Shown: positions 1 to 7,603 of the stretch, in pieces | Position numbering within the stretch: the stretch's first letter is position 1 | Layout: the number at the start of each line of letters is the position of its first letter | Assembly (NCBI GenBank): GCA_022760355.1 | Contig: JALEGB010000128.1 | Span: 1 to 50,471, forward strand | Direction: 5' to 3' | DNA from: Neomegalonema sp. | Lineage (GTDB): Bacteria; Pseudomonadota; Alphaproteobacteria; Rhodobacterales; Rhodobacteraceae | Length of the DNA stretch: 50,471 bases | The notes under the pieces: model-generated | Databases searched by the model: none | Told to the model about the DNA's origin: nothing | Seen by the model: only the letters and a program-made list of their open reading frames with translations | Position numbers and translations under genes: made by a program

Positions 1-168
1 CGCCGGTGAAACCACACCGCATTCGCGCCGCTTCCTGCCCCAAAAGCGCGTTTGACGGGCTGGCGACGACCAGATTTATGAGTTCGCACCCTTGATATTC
101 TAGCCGACAAGCCCCTAAACCGGGCTGACGGCGTCTGATGACGGGGGTTCGACCCTAGGAGCGCTCGG

Positions 169-2106
169 TTACTTGATGTAAGCCTGAGCAGCCGCGGTCG
201 TATCAAATAGGTGCGGCTTGACCCCAGCCTCGCTCAATGCTTTGCCGATCTTCAGACGCATAAAGGCGGCGGCGGAGTATCGCGCAACGCGGCCATAATA
301 TTGCGCCTCCATTTCGCTAACCATTTCCCACCACGCATGCTCGATATCTTCGTCGATGCGTGCGCCATCATAATTTGCAAAAGCATCAACGCGCCGCCCC
401 AATGGCGCACACAACTCCGTCACCCGCGCCCGCACCATGTCCACATCACTTGCCGAACGCAGGCGCATCTTGGCGAAGTTCAGGAACAATGTCGCTCCAT
501 CGTCGCTGAGCGCAATCCGATCAACGAGATCCAGGCGCAACAGATCAGCCTTTAGATCCATCGCGCCTTCGCGATAGAGCCGGGCGTCCATCTCAACTGG
601 CGCGTCGATCTGAGGACGGAAATCCATCTTCGCCAGAATGTCCTGCTCCAGATCAACGCCTGGGGCGATCTCAGACAAGCGCACCCCCTCTGCGGTCAAT
701 TCGAACACACACCGTTCGGTGACATACAGCACCGGCTTGCGCGCCGCCGCTGCGTGCGGCCCCGAAAAGGTGATCTGCTCCACCTGCTCCAATGCTTTAC
801 GCGCACGCCCATCCTGTGCGACCCGAACGTTTCCTTCCGAAATCGCGATATCGAGCCCGCCGCTGGTGAGAGTGCCGCAATAGACAACCGCTCGCGCGGA
901 TTGGCTAATATTAATGAAGCCGCCAGCGCCCGCTAAACGCCCACCGAAACGAGACACATTGACATTGCCCAGCTGATCGAACTGCGCCATCCCAAGGCAC
1001 GCCAGATCAAGGCCGCCGCCATCATAGAGGTCAAACTGCTGCGCCTGCTGGATCACGGCGTCGGTATTGACGGCGGCGCCGAAATCGAGGCCTGAAGCGG
1101 GTTCGCCGCCGATAACCCCCGGCTCTGCGGTCAGCGTGACATGCTCCAGCAGCCCCTCCTCCCGCGCAACCGCGGCCACGCCTTCTGGCATGCCGATTCC
1201 CAGATTGACGACGCCATTGATCGGCAACTCGAAGGCCGCACGGCGGGCGATCAGCTTGCGGGCGTCGAGCGCAAACGCCTGCGCGGCGCTGGCCGGCGCG
1301 CGCGTGACGCCGGCGAAGGCCGATGAATAGGCGGTTGCGTATGTCTGCAGATGCATCTCCGGCTCCGCAACGACGATCGCATCCACCAAAGCGCCGGGGA
1401 CGATCACGCTGCGGGGATCGAGAGACCGAGCCGCCGCGATCCGCTCCACCTGAGCAATGACCACGCCGCCATTGTTCTTGGCCGCCATCGCCTGGGAGAG
1501 ATTGTCCAGCACCAGCGCTTCGCGCTCCATCGACAAAGCCCCTCGCTCATCCGCGGTCGTCGCCCGGATCAACGCGACATCAATCTTCGGCGCTTTGTAG
1601 AACAGCAGCTCCTCGCCGCCGATTGTCATGCGTTCGACAAGGTCCTCGGTTGTCGCCGAATTAATTTTGCCGCCTTCGAGCTGCGGATCAACGAACGAGC
1701 CGAGACCGATACGGCTCAACATTCCGGGCTTGCCCGCGGCGCTGTCGCGATAAAGTTGACTGATACAGCCTTGCGGCAGGTTGTAGGCCTCGATCTCGCC
1801 GGCCAGGGCCATTGCGCCAATCCGTGGAATAAGGCCCCAGTGCCCACCGATGACCCGTTTGAGCAAACCGGGGACCGCCAATCGGTTCAAACCGCGCGTG
1901 GCGCCGTCTCCCTGCCCCGCCGCAAAAACGAGCGTGAGGCCGCGCGGATCGCTCGTCTCCCGGCGCCGCGTCGCCAGCGCTTCGAGGAGCGCGTCGGGCA
2001 CCCCAATACCAACAAATCCGGATGTTGTGATAGTATCTCCGGAGTGAATAAGTTCAACCGCCTCCGCCGCGGAGACAATCTTCTGGTCGCTCATCAAACG
2101 CGTCAT
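169..2106 (-). CDS. Acyl-CoA:acetate/3-ketoacid CoA-transferase, YdiF-like
   Basis: A 645-residue cytoplasmic protein with the two fused CoA-transferase family I domains: an alpha-like half (about residues 5-280) and a beta-like half (about 290-520). Family I enzymes move CoA between acyl-CoAs and carboxylic acids through a glutamyl-CoA thioester; the likely catalytic residue is Glu328 in the TAEPGVIGG motif. About 120 residues follow the core (from roughly 525), ending in a helical segment with a YYGRVARYSAAAFMRLK stretch; YdiF of E. coli, from memory about 530 residues, lacks this. I start at the ATG of MTRLMSDQK because AGGGAA lies just upstream; a 14-codon upstream extension has no ribosome binding site. 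The gene stands alone, divergent from the next one. Family is confident; the true acyl substrate cannot be read from sequence. Confidence 0.88.
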   Translation of the reverse strand: MTRLMSDQKIVSAAEAVELIHSGDTITTSGFVGIGVPDALLEALATRRRETSDPRGLTLVFAAGQGDGATRGLNRLAVPGLLKRVIGGHWGLIPRIGAMALAGEIEAYNLPQGCISQLYRDSAAGKPGMLSRIGLGSFVDPQLEGGKINSATTEDLVERMTIGGEELLFYKAPKIDVALIRATTADERGALSMEREALVLDNLSQAMAAKNNGGVVIAQVERIAAARSLDPRSVIVPGALVDAIVVAEPEMHLQTYATAYSSAFAGVTRAPASAAQAFALDARKLIARRAAFELPINGVVNLGIGMPEGVAAVAREEGLLEHVTLTAEPGVIGGEPASGLDFGAAVNTDAVIQQAQQFDLYDGGGLDLACLGMAQFDQLGNVNVSRFGGRLAGAGGFINISQSARAVVYCGTLTSGGLDIAISEGNVRVAQDGRARKALEQVEQITFSGPHAAAARKPVLYVTERCVFELTAEGVRLSEIAPGVDLEQDILAKMDFRPQIDAPVEMDARLYREGAMDLKADLLRLDLVDRIALSDDGATLFLNFAKMRLRSASDVDMVRARVTELCAPLGRRVDAFANYDGARIDEDIEHAWWEMVSEMEAQYYGRVARYSAAAFMRLKIGKALSEAGVKPHLFDTTAAAQAYIK

Positions 2107-2419
2107 AGGATTCCCTGCCTGAAGCAAACTTAAACCATGGCCTCCCACGCAATACAGGAAACCTCCACACGGCCCGTACGAAAGTATATTTCAGTTCCCG
2201 CCGCGCTGCATTGCCAAAAATTACGCTACCGCAGCAAATTTACGGGGAAAACTGTGCGCAAATCCCGCCCGCAGGTCCACGCGAAAGAATGTGCTGTTAT
2301 GCGAAAAACTGCTTTGCGCTGCCGGAGCCACAAGGAATATTGTCATACTTTTGAAAAAGAGGGGCAACCGGGAGGGAAGGTTGTCTACTCCAGATAAAAA
2401 CCAACGAAGGTTCATAAAC
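2107..2419. other. Divergent intergenic region, no gene seen
   Basis: The 313 bases between the CoA-transferase start and the secreted-protein start should hold both promoters. It is more AT-rich than its flanks. I see GAAGG nine bases before the ATG at 2420, but no convincing paired -35/-10 boxes, hairpin with T-run, or RNA gene. Confidence 0.5.
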
Positions 2420-3208
2420 ATGAGCAGGAAGCACAAACTGAATATCCGATTCGCGCTTGCCGCAACACTCCTCGCCGCCACCGTCACCGCACAACCTGCG
2501 TTAGGTGAGCCCGCCGCGATTACCATGCATCGGTTGAGCGCCGAAGTCAAAACAGCCGCAAGTGGGTTTCTGACGCTGGAGATGGGCGGCGGCTTAGCGC
2601 TGCGCGGCGCCGAAGCGCGCGGGACGGAACTGCGAATTCTTATTGCATCGCCAAAACGCTATCACGGCAATCCCGAATGGCTATATCCAGGCATGATGTC
2701 GCTCGCCTGCTCGGATACAAAGGTGGCGAGCATCCTCGCGAAAGGGGCGACAGTTCAGGTCGTATTTTTGGGAAGCGCGTCGAAGGAACTGAAGGCAATA
2801 CCGATTACCGCCGAAGCCTGCGGAATATTGGCGACTGCGACCGTCACCAAAGGGAAGGACACGACGATCGTCAGCATGATCGACAAAGACGGCGTTTCAA
2901 AAACGCTGCAAGCTTCGATCGACGACTCGCCGCGCGACTTCGTGTTTGACGGGCTAACCCTGCATCGGGCCGGCGTGAAAGGGAATGAGTTGCGGCTAAG
3001 CGTTTCCACCAGGGCGACCGCCAGCAGCGACACCCGAGGCATCGCCGAACGTATCGCCGAATTTGTCTGCTTTGACCGCACGCTTCATACGCTGGTCCGG
3101 TCAGGCGCGCACATCGTCTATGACTTCCCGGCGTTCGAGCCCGTAACCGAGATCAAGGTGCAGATCGACGGCTCCGATTGCGAACGCACCCTGGCGAAGA
3201 AATCATAA
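2420..3208 (+). CDS. Secreted protein with two repeated modules, function unknown
   Basis: A 262-residue protein with a clear Sec signal peptide: basic start MSRKHKLNIR, a hydrophobic run, and a likely cleavage after AQPALG (about residue 29). I do not recognise the family. The mature part looks like an internal duplication. Each half has a 'GL-x-L-x-x-A-x-x-x-G-x-EL' strand pair (GLALRGAEARGTELRI, then GLTLHRAGVKGNELRL), followed by a 'hhxCxDxxhxxhhxxGA' segment (SLACSDTKVASILAKGA, then EFVCFDRTLHTLVRSGA) and a closing Cys (TAEACG, then GSDCER). Two cysteines per module suggest one disulfide each. The ATG at 2420 is preceded by GAAGG at a suitable distance. It is monocistronic and convergent with lpxB, with 43 bases between the stops. 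A periplasmic or extracellular role is inferred from the signal peptide only. Confidence 0.75.
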   Translation: MSRKHKLNIRFALAATLLAATVTAQPALGEPAAITMHRLSAEVKTAASGFLTLEMGGGLALRGAEARGTELRILIASPKRYHGNPEWLYPGMMSLACSDTKVASILAKGATVQVVFLGSASKELKAIPITAEACGILATATVTKGKDTTIVSMIDKDGVSKTLQASIDDSPRDFVFDGLTLHRAGVKGNELRLSVSTRATASSDTRGIAERIAEFVCFDRTLHTLVRSGAHIVYDFPAFEPVTEIKVQIDGSDCERTLAKKS

Positions 3209-3251
3209 GCGCGCCGAAGTGCTCCCCCCAAGGGCGCACCAAAGCCGGCAA

Positions 3252-4469
3252 TCAGGAAGCGCGCATTGTGGCGTGCTTCCGCGCCAGGGCGGCAAGTACG
3301 GAGCGCGCGGCGCGCACGGACGGTTTGTCCGCCCCCTGCCCTAACCGCGCCATCGTCGTCTCAGCGGCTGCGATTTGCGCGGCGCGGCCGGGGGAACTCT
3401 CGCGCAAAAGGTCCAACACCCCCTCCGCGATAAGCTCCGGCCGGCAGCGCTCCTGCAGAAACTCGGGCACTGTGCGCGTGTCTGAAACCAAATTGACCAA
3501 AGTCGCCGTGTCGATCTTGATCAGCCGCTTCGCGATGGCAGCCGAAAGCGTGCTGACTTTGTACGCGATCACCATTGGGGTCGCGGCGGCGGCAAGCTCC
3601 AACGACACCGTACCCGAGGCCGCCAAGGCCGCATCGGCGGCGCGCATCGCCACCCTTTTCCGCTTCTCCGCCTCTTCGAAGCTCCTCCCCCGAGGATCAA
3701 GAATGACGGGCCGAACCGGCCAGCTCGCGGTCAGCGCCTGCACATCCTCAACAACATTTTCGCCTGCCGGCAGTACGACGCGCAAATCAGGCTGCGCCCC
3801 CGCCGCCAAGGCGAGCGCTTCGCCGAAAATCGGCGCTAACCGCTGTACTTCCGACCGTCGGCTCCCTGGCAACGCGACAATCAGCGGCGCGCTGCGCGGC
3901 GCGTCAATTTCCGCGCGGAATGCGTCAGCAGCAGCGTCGGGCGTGGCTTCACGCTCCGTGATCGGATGGCCGACAAACTCACAGGACAGACCAACGCGCT
4001 CAAAATATGGCGGCTCAAAGGGAAGCAGCGCCAGGAGATGATCGGCAATTTTAGCGAGCTTCTCAGCGCGTTTCGGGCGCCAGGCCCAAACTGTCGGGGC
4101 CACATAGTGGATGAGAGCCGTCTCGGCGCCCAGAAGCGGCTTGACCTGTTTAGCCACCCGAAGCCCGAAAGCCGGCGCATCGATTGTAATCAAGGCGTCA
4201 GGCCGCGCTGCTATGACGGCCTCTCGCGCCGTCTTCATACGACGCAAGATCGTCGGCAAGCGCGCAGCCACCTCAGTAAGCCCCATCACCGCAATATCGC
4301 GGATCGGAAACAGCGATTCCAACCCTTGATCCAGCATTCCAGCGCCGCCGACACCGCAGAACTGGATCTCGCCATCATACTCGGCGCGCAATGAGCGCAT
4401 CAGCGCAGCGCCAAGCCGATCGCCCGACGATTCGCCCGCCAACATAAATATCTTCAATGGCGGTCTCAC
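3252..4469 (-). CDS. lpxB: Lipid-A-disaccharide synthase LpxB
   Basis: LpxB, a GT19 glycosyltransferase at the inner membrane, joins UDP-2,3-diacylglucosamine and 2,3-diacylglucosamine-1-phosphate to form the lipid A disaccharide. The 405-residue product is close to family length and has the N-terminal MLAGESSGDRLGAALM motif, the GVGG..M...G element, the YVAPTVWAWRPKRAEK region and the C-terminal glycine/glutamate sugar-nucleotide region (SGTVSLELAAAATPMVIAYK). The start is a GTG whose bases overlap the lpxI stop (GTGA, four-base overlap), so the two are translationally coupled. It is the last gene of the fabZ-lpxA-lpxI-lpxB run. Confidence 0.96.
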   Translation of the reverse strand: MRPPLKIFMLAGESSGDRLGAALMRSLRAEYDGEIQFCGVGGAGMLDQGLESLFPIRDIAVMGLTEVAARLPTILRRMKTAREAVIAARPDALITIDAPAFGLRVAKQVKPLLGAETALIHYVAPTVWAWRPKRAEKLAKIADHLLALLPFEPPYFERVGLSCEFVGHPITEREATPDAAADAFRAEIDAPRSAPLIVALPGSRRSEVQRLAPIFGEALALAAGAQPDLRVVLPAGENVVEDVQALTASWPVRPVILDPRGRSFEEAEKRKRVAMRAADAALAASGTVSLELAAAATPMVIAYKVSTLSAAIAKRLIKIDTATLVNLVSDTRTVPEFLQERCRPELIAEGVLDLLRESSPGRAAQIAAAETTMARLGQGADKPSVRAARSVLAALARKHATMRAS

Positions 4470-5404
4470 GCCTCAGCCTCCAAGGGCGTAGAGATGGGCT
4501 GGGGGGCCTGCGCCGCCGGCTCCGCGGCTGGTTCCCATCCATAGAGAAAGATATTCGCTTTGTCGGCGGCGGCGGCAGTCGCGGCAATATCGAGGATGAT
4601 GACCCCGCCCGCGGCAACCACCACGCCGTTAAGCCCCGCTTCCTTTGCGCGCAGCATCGTATCAGGCCCGACAGCAGGCATATCCATGCGCATATCCTGC
4701 CCCGGCTTCGGCGCTTTCAGCAGAACTCCAGATGGAATTGGCGCGCCGGCCCGCCGTTTATCGCCAACGAGCGCACGCAACATGGCGTCCGTTCCTTGAA
4801 CAGTCTCCACCGCGAGGCAGCGACCATGGGCGACAATCGCTCCCTGGCCAACATCCACCCGCCCCAGCGCCGCGACAATGTCAGCGGCGCGGGCCGCGTC
4901 CTCAAGATCGCGATGAGACGGCGCCCGTGCGCCCAGCCTGCCTTGCGGCGCGACCAGATCTCCGAGCAGCTCATGCGCGCCGACCATTTGATAGCCGCGC
5001 GACTCAAAGATAGCCGCTAAGCCTCGCAATAAGCCGTCATCTCCTTTGCGCAACAGCCGGGCCATCATCGGCGCCACACGCAGCGCAGTAAAATCGAAGC
5101 GGAGGTTAAAGAGCGATGGGCGTTGAAGCCCGCCGGCGAAACAGACGCGATCACACCCGGCCGCCTTCAACAGGCTGAAGATGCGTCCGACTTGGCCAAG
5201 CCCCGCCACAGCGGAGGGAAAGCGCTCCGTCCAGCCCTCCGCGAAGCCCCTGAGCGCGATGACGAAGACGTTTCCGCCGCGCCGATGCTCAGCCTCCGCC
5301 ACCAGACGAGGCAAAGCGCCACGACCGGCGATAACCCCTAGCGCCCCCGCCTTTTGAGCCGACGCGCCAGCCGCCGAAGCGCTTAGAAATTCATCGCTAG
5401 ACAT
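4466..5404 (-). CDS. lpxI: UDP-2,3-diacylglucosamine pyrophosphatase LpxI
   Basis: LpxI (DUF1009 family) hydrolyses UDP-2,3-diacylglucosamine to lipid X and UMP, replacing LpxH in alphaproteobacteria. The 312-residue protein shows the N-terminal GALGVIAGRGALPRLVAEA motif, the GQVGRIFSLLKAAGCDRVCFAG segment of the first domain, and the C-terminal catalytic domain with GSDAMLRRA-like (GTDAMLRALVGDKR), DMRMDMPAVGPDT and GVVVAAGGVIILD stretches. Position between lpxA and lpxB confirms the call. Start choice is ATG at 5404; a GTG one codon earlier (5407) is equally possible. Either start lies inside the end of lpxA (8-11 base overlap), so coupling is expected. Confidence 0.94.
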   Translation of the reverse strand: MSSDEFLSASAAGASAQKAGALGVIAGRGALPRLVAEAEHRRGGNVFVIALRGFAEGWTERFPSAVAGLGQVGRIFSLLKAAGCDRVCFAGGLQRPSLFNLRFDFTALRVAPMMARLLRKGDDGLLRGLAAIFESRGYQMVGAHELLGDLVAPQGRLGARAPSHRDLEDAARAADIVAALGRVDVGQGAIVAHGRCLAVETVQGTDAMLRALVGDKRRAGAPIPSGVLLKAPKPGQDMRMDMPAVGPDTMLRAKEAGLNGVVVAAGGVIILDIAATAAAADKANIFLYGWEPAAEPAAQAPQPISTPLEAEA

Positions 5405-6203
5405 CACGCGGCGTGCAGAAAGAACGCGAGCTGTCCGCGGTTACGAAGCGAACAATCTCCTGCACAGGTTCGACATCCGGGAATGTCGCCTCAACCTGCG
5501 CCACCCGCTCCGCCAACACGCCGTCGCTATAGAAGAGCAAGTCATAGGCGCGGCGCAGCCCTTGAATGGTCTCGCGATCAAAGCCGCGGCGCTTAAGCCC
5601 GATGATGTTGAGCCCGCCAAGCGCCGCGCGGTTGCCGATCACCGAGCCGAACGGAATCACGTCTTTTTCAACACCGCTCATGCCGCCCACCATGGCGTGC
5701 GCCCCGATCCGGCAGAATTGATGAACAGCAGACAGGCCGCCGAGAATTGCGAAATTCTCGACAACAACATGGCCAGCGACCGTCGCGTTATTCGCCAGCA
5801 CGACATTGTCGCCAATGATCGCGTCATGCGCGATATGGACGCCAACCATATACAGGCCGTTCGCGCCAACCCGCGTCACACCGCCGCCGCCTTCGGTGCC
5901 GCGATGCATCGTGACATGCTCACGAATGCGGTTGTTCGGGCCGATAATCAGCCGCGAGGCCTCGCCGTTAAATTTGAGATCCTGCGGCTCCGCCCCAAGC
6001 GAGGCGAAAGGCCAAACAATGCAGCCCTCGCCGATTTGCGTCCACCGGCTCACGGTGACATGCGACTTTAACTCGACCCCGGCGCCAATTTCGACATCCG
6101 CATCGATGACGCAATAAGGCCCAATCCGGACATTTTCGCCAATCACCGCCGCCTCGTCGACGATCGCAGTTGGATGGATCTCTGCGCTTTGCGCCCGTGG
6201 CAT
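5397..6203 (-). CDS. lpxA: UDP-N-acetylglucosamine acyltransferase LpxA
   Basis: LpxA starts lipid A synthesis by moving a 3-hydroxyacyl chain from ACP to the 3-OH of UDP-GlcNAc. The 268 residues are a left-handed beta helix of hexapeptide repeats (IGENVRIGPYCVID and following) plus a helical C-terminus with the conserved GLKRRGFDRETIQGLRRAYDLL stretch split around residue 200. The catalytic His aligns with His126 in GVHIAHDAIIG. Length matches the family (E. coli about 262). The ATG is preceded by AAGGAGG five bases away, one of the strongest ribosome binding sites here. It lies 65 bases downstream of fabZ and overlaps lpxI. Confidence 0.97.
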   Translation of the reverse strand: MPRAQSAEIHPTAIVDEAAVIGENVRIGPYCVIDADVEIGAGVELKSHVTVSRWTQIGEGCIVWPFASLGAEPQDLKFNGEASRLIIGPNNRIREHVTMHRGTEGGGGVTRVGANGLYMVGVHIAHDAIIGDNVVLANNATVAGHVVVENFAILGGLSAVHQFCRIGAHAMVGGMSGVEKDVIPFGSVIGNRAALGGLNIIGLKRRGFDRETIQGLRRAYDLLFYSDGVLAERVAQVEATFPDVEPVQEIVRFVTADSSRSFCTPRDV

Positions 6204-6268
6204 GCCGCCCTCCTTCAGCCCCGCTTTCAGCGCGTCGGGAGACCGGCGCGCCTTAATTCGTTTAGCAA

Positions 6269-6781
6269 CTAACCGGCCGCAGGGGGCTCCGGCGGATCAA
6301 CAATCATCGCGGAGAAGTCCGACTGTGCGCAGATCGCATCGCCAACCTTGGCGACGCCATTGAATTTCCACACCGGTCCCCGCGACTTCACGACATCCAC
6401 ATGCAGCTCAACAACATCGCCAGGAATTACCGGCTTACGGAAGCGCGTATTGTCCACCGTCATGAAATAGACCAGCTTGCCCTGATCGATCATATCGAGG
6501 GTGTGCACCACCAGCACAGCCGCAGTCTGCGCCATGGCCTCGATGAGTAGAACACCCGGCATAATAGGCTTTGGCGGAAAATGGCCCTGAAAGAAGGGCT
6601 CATTGATCGTGACGTTCTTGACGCCGACCGCCCGAACGCTGGGGGTCAAGCTGCGCACCCGATCAATCATGAGGAACGGATACCGATGCGGGATCATGCG
6701 CATGATGCGCTCGACGTCGATGTCCTCAACCATCTTAGCGCCATCCGCCATGTGGACATCGCTCCCGCTGACTTCACTCAT
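6269..6781 (-). CDS. fabZ: 3-hydroxyacyl-ACP dehydratase FabZ
   Basis: FabZ dehydrates 3-hydroxyacyl-ACP in fatty acid elongation and competes with LpxA/LpxD for substrate. The 170-residue product has the hot-dog fold hallmarks: PHRYPFLMIDRV, then GHFPPKPIMPGV with catalytic His67, and LIEAMAQ with catalytic Glu81. I start at MSEVSGSD because GGAG lies six bases upstream; upstream in-frame codons (to 6820) lack a binding site. The roughly 20 residues before the core are longer than in E. coli FabZ. It sits between skp and lpxA, where lpxD is usually found next door but is missing here. Confidence 0.95.
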   Translation of the reverse strand: MSEVSGSDVHMADGAKMVEDIDVERIMRMIPHRYPFLMIDRVRSLTPSVRAVGVKNVTINEPFFQGHFPPKPIMPGVLLIEAMAQTAAVLVVHTLDMIDQGKLVYFMTVDNTRFRKPVIPGDVVELHVDVVKSRGPVWKFNGVAKVGDAICAQSDFSAMIVDPPEPPAAG

Positions 6782-6849
6782 TGGCCGCTCCATTTGCGCC
6801 GCCGCGCTTATTCGTACCACGAAACGCTCACACGCCTCGCCTCTGCAGG

Positions 6850-7512
6850 TTACTCACTACCGGACTTGATGCGGACTTCAATGCTTGGGGTTGTCGCGTC
6901 AAGTCGTTTGATGGCTTCTTTGGTGATATCGAGCGCACGCGCGCTCAACACCACTTGGCGCGCGTCAAGCATCACCGCTGCGCGCCACTCACGCATAATG
7001 CCAACCAAAACAGGTTGAAGCGCCTTGCGCAGTTTCCCGCGCGCGGTCGACACGGCCTGCTTGATCGCCATGCCCCGATCCCGGCGGAAGCGGCGCAACT
7101 CGCCAACTCGGCGCCGAAAATCATCCGTGCGCTTGCGGAATTCCACCGCCGGGGTCGTTGCACGGATCGCCGTCAACTCGGCCTCTTCAGCCCGCAGCGC
7201 CGCGCGGCGCGTGTTCAGCTCTTTCTCCGCCGCAGCAACAAGACGCGCCTGGGCGGCAGAAATCGCGCGGCCAGCCGAGGACACCCGGAAAATCCGCTCA
7301 ACATTGACGATAAGCACTGGGGAGGCGGGCAAGGTCTCGAAACCAGGTCCAGCGCTGCGCGCATCACTTGGCTTCCGCGCTGTCGCGCCAGACTTCGCAT
7401 CGGTCGACGTTTTCGGCGTCGACTTACTTTCCTGGGCCAGCAAAGCCCCGCCGCTAAAGGCGAGAAGCGCAACGACCGCAATCAACACAAACAGCCTTGG
7501 CCACCAGCGCAT
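6850..7512 (-). CDS. skp: Periplasmic chaperone Skp/OmpH family
   Basis: A 220-residue OmpH/Skp-like protein. Skp trimers hold unfolded outer-membrane proteins in the periplasm and hand them to BamA. A signal peptide (MRWWPRLFVLIAVVALLAFSG, split at about residue 28 after LLAQ) is followed by a low-complexity Ser/Thr/Lys linker to about residue 60, then a PVLIVNVERIF strand typical of the family and a long charged helical region (about 80-170), then a short strand-forming tail. It is longer than E. coli Skp (about 161). The start at 7512 has AGGTGAG upstream. It directly follows bamA (91 bases), the usual order. Confidence 0.87.
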   Translation of the reverse strand: MRWWPRLFVLIAVVALLAFSGGALLAQESKSTPKTSTDAKSGATARKPSDARSAGPGFETLPASPVLIVNVERIFRVSSAGRAISAAQARLVAAAEKELNTRRAALRAEEAELTAIRATTPAVEFRKRTDDFRRRVGELRRFRRDRGMAIKQAVSTARGKLRKALQPVLVGIMREWRAAVMLDARQVVLSARALDITKEAIKRLDATTPSIEVRIKSGSE

Positions 7513-7603
7513 ATTTCTCACCTGTTTCGCATAAACCAACGCAGGGCCGTCGCCAGCCCTGCGTCTCTAATAGCCCAGCGAATGTTCCGCCGACAACGCG
7601 TCG

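Noticed and set aside
1-168. A gene end or RNA at the left edge
   Set aside because: No open frame or fold is convincing in these 168 bases.
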